A stretch of 64,000 nucleotides of DNA. Origin: Epiperipatus broadwayi (lineage: Eukaryota > Onychophora > Udeonychophora > Euonychophora > Peripatidae). Every line of letters starts with the position of its first letter. Position 1 is the first letter of the stretch. Made by a program: the position numbers and the translations under genes. The notes under the pieces were generated by a model, which saw only the letters and a program-made list of their open reading frames with translations, had not been told where the DNA came from and did no database searches. Below are positions 56,976-64,000 of this stretch, one piece after another. The DNA lies in the NCBI GenBank assembly GCA_028023455.1, contig JAQFVV010000023.1:930001-994000 (forward strand), in the 5' to 3' direction.

Positions 56976-59178
56976 TGTAACGATCCGGAGAAAGTAACTT
57001 AACGTAAACTGCACTACGGGGCGCCATCTAGGCATTTGAACCTAGAAAAATTTATAAAGTAGGCAGATACGTAAGTCAAAAAAAAAAATAATTTTTTTTT
57101 TTTTTATTTTGATTCCGGTCGTTAGCCCATGTCACTAGCCCAGTGGAACAGCAGAGATTAAATAATATAATATCTTATCTAATTAGATGTCAACATTAAA
57201 AAATAAATAAAATAAGCCACTGCCAGTAATTAATCCTACAAACATTTATTTATGCACATATATATAAGATTTAAAATTATTTTAGTATTAGTTTTACATT
57301 TTAACATTTAACATTATTTTTAACTTTGATTCTTGACTTTAATTTACATTTAATTACTATTATATTCTAATTTTACATTTTAATTAAGTTCGCACAGATG
57401 GGATTATAAAAGCTTGTTTTAATATGTTGCTATAGATCGGTTACATAGATTACACGGTTAAAAACATTTCACAGTAAACATAAACGATCAAAATATAAAA
57501 TCATTGATACTGGCAATTGCAGAGGGAAATTTATAAGTAACCCAGTAGTATTCACCATAAGATACTTGCATTGTCACCAATGACTTAAAAGACCTCCGAA
57601 TAAATACATTTTAGATACTCACCGTAAGGTATCATTATTTATCGAATGTCTATATATTTTGATCAAATATGAAAACGCAAATATAGTTAACCGATAAACA
57701 ATCCATGCAAGCGTCTATAAACAACTTAAATTTAATGCATTTTTATTTAGGGTCGAGCATGAATAGACCAGATAAATTTGCTTTTGAAAATAAACATTCT
57801 ATCCCTATTTAACCTTAGACTAAAATTCGTAGTCAAACTGGCATCAATTCATCTGATATATCGATGTATTCAATGTAATAAAATACGGCAGCACAAAAGG
57901 TTAAGGGAAGAAATTGCCTCTTATGAGATAGGAATATTACATCTATCTGCAAAGAAGAGCAATAAAACAAAAAACTCCATAGAAAGGAACTGCGGTATCC
58001 GACTTATAATTCCTTCCATAGGCAAACGGAAGTGTGCGGCGTATGAAGCGATTCTGCCCGTAGCGAATCAATATTACATCTACTAATCACACCAATATAT
58101 CCAATCCATTGACCCAATTTAACCACGAAACAAATAACCTAAGATTACCCTCCCCTAATATAACTTTACAAATCTATACAGCCATTCACGCCCGACTTAA
58201 GTTTAACATTGATATATTTTAATTTATCGGAAAACAGAAATCATAAATAAACTTAAAGAACAAAATTAAATAAATGGAAATGATTTTACACAAATAAATA
58301 AAAAATACATCAAATAACATTTTAACTACTTTAGTCAGATAGGAAACTATTTGTAACAATTAAATTACTAGGAAAGTTTAAAATTTAAAGTTCTTAGTGT
58401 TTTCAAATTAATATTGTTCGTTATATTTTATAAAGTTCTTACGGTTTTAGAAATGTTCATCTTTAACAGTTGCTTGCCGTTTGAAATCCAGCGTTAAATT
58501 TCCCGATGGTCCTGTGGTCCTCTGAATATAAGAAAAGCGATGTTTCATTTTCCCATTTTTATAACAACTGAAGGGATTGAACGTGAGTCTTTTTCAATCC
58601 CTTCTCCTTCACTTCCGCACTAACACATATCTGTCACATCGTAAATAATCAATAACTCACTAATTAATAATTTCCAAACTTGTCCTTTTTATATTAATGT
58701 GAAGGATTGAATTTACATTACGTCACCGATGCGATGGTCCTTTCGCTGCGGTCCGATTCCATAGGGATTTCTTCTTATTTGCTAACAGTTTCTATTGTTT
58801 TCCTATCTGACTGATGTTTTTACATTTAAATGCCCAAGGCTGGTTTACATTTGACTAATTAAATTTATCATTTCCATTTCTGATTAATTAACCTGTTTTC
58901 CAAATCAAAGATATATTTAAAGATAAATTTAAAGATATAATTTTATCTCCAAATCTTTTTAAGTTTTTGTTTTTAAAATACCTTTTCTATTTTTAATACA
59001 GTTTTATTTTAATAATTTTTTTATATCTGTGCGATTTAATATATACGAGTTTAAGATGATATTTAATTTCAATTTTTAATTCTAAAAGAAAATTTTTAAA
59101 TGCGAACTTTTTAATTTACTTTCATGTTTAATAAATAAAAAAACAACAACAATGTAACGAACGTCTGTGTTCGTTACA
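56976..59178. mobile_element. Probable solo LTR, 2203 bp
   Basis: It begins TGTAACGA and ends TCGTTACA, with GAAG at 56972-56975 repeated at 59179-59182, a 4-bp duplication as made by Gypsy-type integrases. It splits the LINE coding sequence. The last 26 bases form a hairpin: TGTAACGAAC (59153-59162), loop, GTTCGTTACA (59169-59178). No internal gag-pol domain is present, so a solo LTR left by recombination is the simplest reading; the length is large but known for LTRs. The 102-codon ORF at 57778-58086 has no recognised domain. A different TG..CA element cannot be excluded. Confidence 0.78.
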
Positions 59179-59350
59179 GAAGCAAAGAAAAGAAAGGGAT
59201 TGATAAAGAAATTAAGTGTTTTCATATAATAAATATGATGTAGCTAGAATTATATGGGAGTTGCAGTAGCAGGGTTAACATATAGTGATGTGTTAGTAAA
59301 GGGGTATTAGATTATTTAGAAAAAGTACAAAGGGAAGTAGGAAGACATGA

Positions 59351-59533
59351 TTGGATGCAGATGTATGGACAGCAAGGGAGGCAATTCAAGAAGAAATGGG
59401 ATGGTCAAGTTTTTATATGAGAGATGCAAAAAGTAAAATGAAAATGTTTGGTAGATTGCAGTTTTTGGATAATAAACGAATAGCCAAAATAGTATTTAAT
59501 TGGGTTATGAGTAAAGGGCAGGCAATAAGATAA
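59351..59533 (+). pseudogene. LINE ORF2 C-terminal fragment
   Basis: 60 codons: AREAIQEEMGWSSFYMRDAK and MKMFGRLQFLDNKRIAKIVFNW, the region downstream of the RT thumb where LINE proteins have alternating helices. Preceded in other frames by VKGVLDYLEKVQREVGRH-like residues (about 59290-59345). Part of the LINE at 55506-59998. Confidence 0.75.
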
Positions 59534-60007
59534 ATGAGAAAGATAATGCGATATGCAGAAGATTTGGATAAAGAATTTATATCAGTATATTTTTACAAAA
59601 GATGGGATGATTGTGTTAGGAGGATTGTTGAATGTTATAGTGGTAAGGAATGGGATAAAAGAATAGATTTATTTATAAAGAATAGGGAGTTAAGAGAGAT
59701 GAAGAACTAATATGGAGAGTAAAAAGTTTAACTATATATAGAAGTAAACAGAATATTAGGTGCGAGTTAATATATGATAATAGTAAGGAAAGTAGTTTAT
59801 TGTTTAAGGCTTGAGCGGGATCTTTAGCAACAAGAGCATATACATTTAAATAGAAAAATATGATTCAGTCTGTAAATTGTGTAAGGAAGGAATAGAAAAT
59901 ATTAGACATCGGTTAATTGATCTGTTTTATGATCTGAGATAAAACATAGCAGATTTTATGGACTTAAAAGGAAAAACAATTAACCAAGTAAAGAGATGAT
60001 GAGGGGA

Positions 60008-60815
60008 TGTGCGATTCAGCATTCCTTTTAGATGTCACTGGATACCTAAATGAAAATCTTAAATTGCAAAAATCAGGACAATTAATTCATGAACTGTATG
60101 GCATGGACATGTCAGTGCTTTTTGTAATAAACTAAAATTGTTGGAAAGTCAGATAAGAACTAAAAATTGTTACCATATTCCTACTCTAGAAATTCATAAA
60201 AATATCCCTTATAATTGTTATGGAGATGAACTGAAGGCATTAATAGAGCAATTTGATACAAGGTTTGCAGACTTCCAAAATAAAGGCTCCATATTAACTA
60301 TATTTTCTCGTCCAATGGATGCTGATATAAATAATGTGCCAGAAAATTTACAGTTATAACTTACTGAGGTTCAAGCGGATTCAGTTCTAAAATCACAGTT
60401 TAACAACATTGCTTTGACGGATTTTTATAAACATTTGGTGGAAAAAAAAATAGAAATTTATGTGCCTTTTCAAGAAGAATTATTTGTCTTTTTGGCAACA
60501 CATATATTTGTGAACAGTTTTTTTCTAGAATGAAATTTAATAAATCAAAAATTTGGACAAAAATAACGGATGAAAACCTTGAAAATTCTATGTGATTGTC
60601 CTTAATCAATATTCCCATCACTATTGATAGTCTCATTGTTAAAGTACAAGGCCAAACCTCGCATTAAATTGTTATGTCATTATTATGAAATTTATCTAGC
60701 CCTTTATCATTCACTATTACTTTGTACTATTTAATTATTTGGTCCAGCCCTTGACTCGAAGACAGAAACATAATTTAGCCCCTGAACTAGGAAAGATTGC
60801 CCATGCCTGGTATAG
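60008..60815 (+). pseudogene. 3' end of a hAT transposase gene and terminus
   Basis: Plus-strand pieces AFLLDVTGYLNE, LKLQKSGQLIHELYG, LKLLESQIRTKN, LKALIEQFDTRFADF, SRPMDADINNVPENLQL, FNNIALTDFYKHL and a decayed dimerisation part (VFLATHIFVNSFF) match, in order, hAT transposases and their domesticated relatives (GTF2IRD2/ZBED5-like). The 73-codon ORF 60138-60359 is the longest open piece; frameshifts and stops separate the rest. It ends with TTGCCCATGCCTGG (60797-60810), whose complement CAGGCATGGGCAA is a hAT terminus. The 5' half is absent, apparently lost at the junction with the LINE. Confidence 0.85.
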
Positions 60816-63800
60816 CTTATAGAAAAATTTTCAGTTTTATCTTTGTGAGCATTATTTATCATCGAATAATATCACTGTTAAAGTACTTTTTAGTAAAGAT
60901 TCAAACTCAGCTAGAACGTGAAGTTCTGATGAAGAAAATAAAAATGATGTGCAAATCTAATTGATGTGTGCTAGTTAAAATCCGAGCAATGTATCCATCC
61001 ATACAAATTTTAAAAAAGCATCTATCTATGAAGTGTCCAGAGATTGTGAAGAGATGAAATATAATTTACTTGCCCATAGGAGTTTTTCATCACTTTCTTA
61101 TCAGCATTAAGATGGTTCCATTATGAACCAATTAAGCAATATGGACTCATTTTATATGATACCAAAGGCAGGAATGATTAATCTGTCTCATCAGCTTATT
61201 AAATTATTTTTTAAAAAAATAGCTGCAGTACGATCTTTTTAAATCTATATTTAAAAATAAATAATCTCAACTATATAAAATTTTTACTAAGATATTTTTA
61301 TGCTTACAATTTTATGAGTTGTAATTTATTTGTTTACAAATACTGAATAATTCAATATTTATGGAAAATGTATAATATTTAATCCCTAGTATTATTTTAT
61401 TTCAACTCAATATTTTATATATCTGTAAACTTTAATTTTTGTATTTATACTTAATTTTAAATATTATTTCTTTTCTATGTTCATTGGTTTGATAACTTAT
61501 TCATAAAATAATGATGTTTACATGTAATTTCAATACATCAATCAAAATTATCAGAAATAAATTAGTTTTGTTTAAATCATTTAGTTGTCTATGCCATTCA
61601 CTCATTAATCTCATCTCAAAGGCATACACAACGATTTTTTTCCAATTGAATTGAGGAAAGATTTTATCAAAAAATACAATGCTCATGCTGTCATAGCATA
61701 TTATATCATTATTTCTGTGAAGAAAATGACACTCTAAACTAAGGTTAATAGTTTAAACCCTATCTATAAAAAATCTAATTAAATACTTATCTATGAACAT
61801 TAGGTGTGACCATCTGAGGAATAATTTAATCTATGATCAGAAAATATAATTAGGATATCTTGCATAAGCAATTACATAAGGAATATAAGGTTAGATCATC
61901 ATCATCAATAACCATTCTAATTAAATTTCATTAACTAAAATTCACATTTCAATTAATCTTTGATAAACCGATGATCTGTATATTGATATTAATAAAATTT
62001 GGTTATATATCCAGAAGTATTCATCTGTATATTAAAACGTGTGTATGTGAATCATCAATAGAGGCACTATCCCCGTCATCATTGGCTTAAGTTCCCAATA
62101 AAGTATACTGACATAGTGTATATCACAGGTTCACTATATTAGAATTTCTTAGTACATACATTTATGAAAAACATATTTAAGAAAAAATTGAAATGACTTG
62201 ATATTTTAACAATTTATCCATTATAATTCTCAACTATAAATAAAATATAAATGCAAAAAGTTTGCAAATCTACAATAAAACTTTTATACTCAAAAGAACT
62301 GTCAACATAAAAATAATGACAGTCAATTGTCTAATAGTCAGTCAATATAAAAAACAATGACAGAGTTGTCTAGTATCAGGGCATTTTTATATTTATCATT
62401 ATAAAATTGAATTGTTAAGTTAGTTTAACTGTTATTGAATCTTAACTATGTATGAATTTACAATTCTATATTCATCTTTAAAAGAAATGACATAAAAACA
62501 AAAAACATTTAATGATCTAATATTCAGTAGTTATTACATCAACATATAGTCCCAAAGCTCACAATTTGCAAAGCAACATGTAAAAACTATGATAAAAGAT
62601 CATAACTTTAAATGGTTTTTTTTTTTTTTTTTACCTAATATTTTTTGAGCAATATTAATAAAATTAAATTACAGTCAATTTTGCTCAATTAATAAAGTTA
62701 ATTTTAATTTTTCTTTAAAAGCATTTTTAAAGCAACAAGTAGATATACTTTTTAAAAATACTTTCCCTTTTCATTATTATTATTATAAGTGTGTGAATAA
62801 CTTTGTTCAAATTTGTCAATTTTTTTTTAATCTGAAAAGAATCTAGAACAAAAAAAGACTGTAAAATAATGTTATTTAATCTATATTAATTAGTGCTGTT
62901 AAAATCTTTTTTGAGTGTTTATTTAAGTCAACCAATTAACTATTTTGTTAAGTCTATCTATTCTTTATCTCTAACCTGTATAGCTTTTTTTACAATGATG
63001 TCTATCATTGTTCAATATTTCACTGTTATCTACTGTATTTTCTCATTCAATTTATTTAATTAGTACTGAAGAATCATTTACATTCCCACTTGTTATGAAA
63101 AAGTAATCTATGCTCTTAACTTTCCACTATAATTTTTTCAACTCTTGAAAGTTAGTATAAACCAGTTTCCTGTCTATCAGAACGTTTTAATTCTACTAAA
63201 ATTAATTCAATTTTGTAAATGTTTTCTCTACATTCTTCTTTAAATTGATTTGCAACATTTTTTATTTCAACCACAATGGCTCAATTTATGAATTCCCTTC
63301 CCCTCCCATTTAAAAAAAGCAATTGAATAACATGTTATCTTTTTTTAATTAAAAAAACTTGCTATAATTGATTTAATTGCTAAATCTTGCAGTTCATAAT
63401 AAGTGTGAGGTAAAGGGGTTGACAAATCACTAAATAGCTTAATAAGTAAAAAGTTGATTAAAAAGTATTTGTTTTATAATAAACAAATAAATAATTAAAA
63501 CTAAGTTATTTCTTTAGTATTTATATTTAATATAGTGTATATTCAGAACTTATTTATAAATTTATTAACATTTTTTATTTATTTTAAAAGCACAGGAGAT
63601 AAGATGTGAATTGCATTTTACCAAACAATCCAGCAAAATCACTCATATGCAAAAGCTACAAAATGGAGAATGCTGGAGTTAACAATAATGTTTATAATGA
63701 GATGATAGTTATATCATTGAATAATTATGATATATTGACTTAATCCAGGAAAATTTTAAGCTATGAAAGGACTAATTAAGAATATGAAATTATGGGTAAT

Positions 63801-63930
63801 GCACTGATAATACAAATGCCTTTTTCTTATGCTATTTTTCAAATCTTTTTTTAAATACATATGAAGTTTCTTTTCAGCTTCCAGTCCCATTTTGATTAAA
63901 TAAATGCGAAATGATTTAAACAATATAAAC
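60816..63930. other. No recognisable gene
   Basis: A/T-rich intronic sequence. Poly-T at 62620-62632. CATCATCATCAATAACCATTC near 61896 faintly resembles an RTE tail but is not followed by RTE sequence. Confidence 0.5.
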
Positions 63931-64000
63931 CAGTGGTCTTCAACCTTTTCACACCTGCGGACCAGTAAAAATAAGAATAAGGTTTCGCGAACCAACAGAA
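63931..64000. mobile_element. 5' end of a hAT copy related to 2645-3877
   Basis: CAGTGGTCTTCAACC at 63931-63945 is identical to the termini of the 1233-bp element, and the next 55 bases align with it (TTTTCACACCTGC, AAGGTTTCG). It runs off the window. The predicted 8-bp duplication would be ATATAAAC (63923-63930). Confidence 0.9.

Larger units (their letters stand above)
55506..59998 (+). mobile_element. Second LINE (non-RTE), internally deleted and split by an LTR
   Basis: Leader from about 55515 (CCAGTCCACCAGGTGGCAC), possible ORF1 start (55737-55961), RT (55985-56928), interruption 56976-59178, then the C-terminal region to about 59998. The endonuclease between ORF1 and RT is missing. After the LTR come MGWSSFYMRDAKSKMKMFGRL (59396-59460) and a cysteine-histidine cluster CKLCKEGIENIRH (about 59877-59915), typical of the C-terminus of many LINE ORF2 proteins. 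Many stops. The clade is not fixed; it resembles Jockey/I-group elements. Confidence 0.85.

Noticed and set aside
57778-58086. 102-codon ORF inside the probable solo LTR
   Set aside because: No domain recognised; LTRs of this type are non-coding and the frame has no start or codon support.
61896-61920. CATCATCATCAATAACCATTC, similar to the RTE 3' tail
   Set aside because: The following sequence does not match RTE, unlike the four accepted copies.
1-64000. CRISPR arrays, operons, bacterial-type genes
   Set aside because: Composition, spliced exon and transposon content are eukaryotic; the 162-bp array has no spacer structure.

Overview
The window looks like intronic DNA of an A/T-rich arthropod, most likely an insect with large introns. 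The only host coding sequence I can support is one 177-bp exon on the minus strand (24693-24869). It encodes the start of the E1 (growth-factor-like/copper-binding) region of an amyloid-precursor-like protein (Appl), is in phase 0 at both ends and has good splice sites. I found no other Appl exon, so I infer that most of the 64 kb is two long Appl introns.

Transposable elements fill the identifiable part of the rest. 0-4 kb: end of a hAT element, a 193-bp tandem duplication, and a hammerhead-bearing inverted repeat split by a 1.23-kb hAT element with a perfect 8-bp target duplication. 5.7-13 kb: an RTE-clade LINE fragment broken by a 1.38-kb long-inverted-repeat transposon, then a nearly full-length but mutated RTE element. 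13.5-19.2 kb: several hammerhead-ribozyme repeats in palindromic and tandem arrangements. 19.4-20.6 kb: decayed mariner transposase. 22.7-24.3 kb: a tandem host duplication carrying an 881-bp palindromic hammerhead element with its own empty site next to it. 24.9-28.4 kb: a Tigger/pogo-like element holding a 162-bp satellite; a related 963-bp copy lies at 33.9-34.8 kb. 30.1-32.6 kb: a compositionally distinct stretch headed by a heat-shock-type promoter (HSE + TATA + initiator) with no long ORF. 35.7-39.7 kb: three more palindromic hammerhead elements. 40.4-44.8 kb: an old LINE remnant, foldback repeats and short or deleted RTE copies. 48.2-49.0 kb: tandem and palindromic hammerhead repeats. 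54.4 kb: a tRNA-type SINE head. 55.5-60.8 kb: a second LINE broken by a 2.2-kb probable solo LTR, followed by a hAT transposase 3' end. The window ends in the 5' end of another hAT copy.

The most interesting signal is the hammerhead-ribozyme repeats. At least two sequence families (stem II/III designs GTGCTG..CAGCAC with ATGCAT-like stem III, and AGC..GCT with ACTAGT stem III) occur in about 409-449-bp monomers, in tandem, as inverted pairs, and in one family next to a tRNA B-box-like end. This resembles metazoan retrozymes and Penelope-like elements, but the palindromic, TSD-flanked form deserves attention. The second is the heat-shock promoter heading a non-coding stretch inside the Appl intron.
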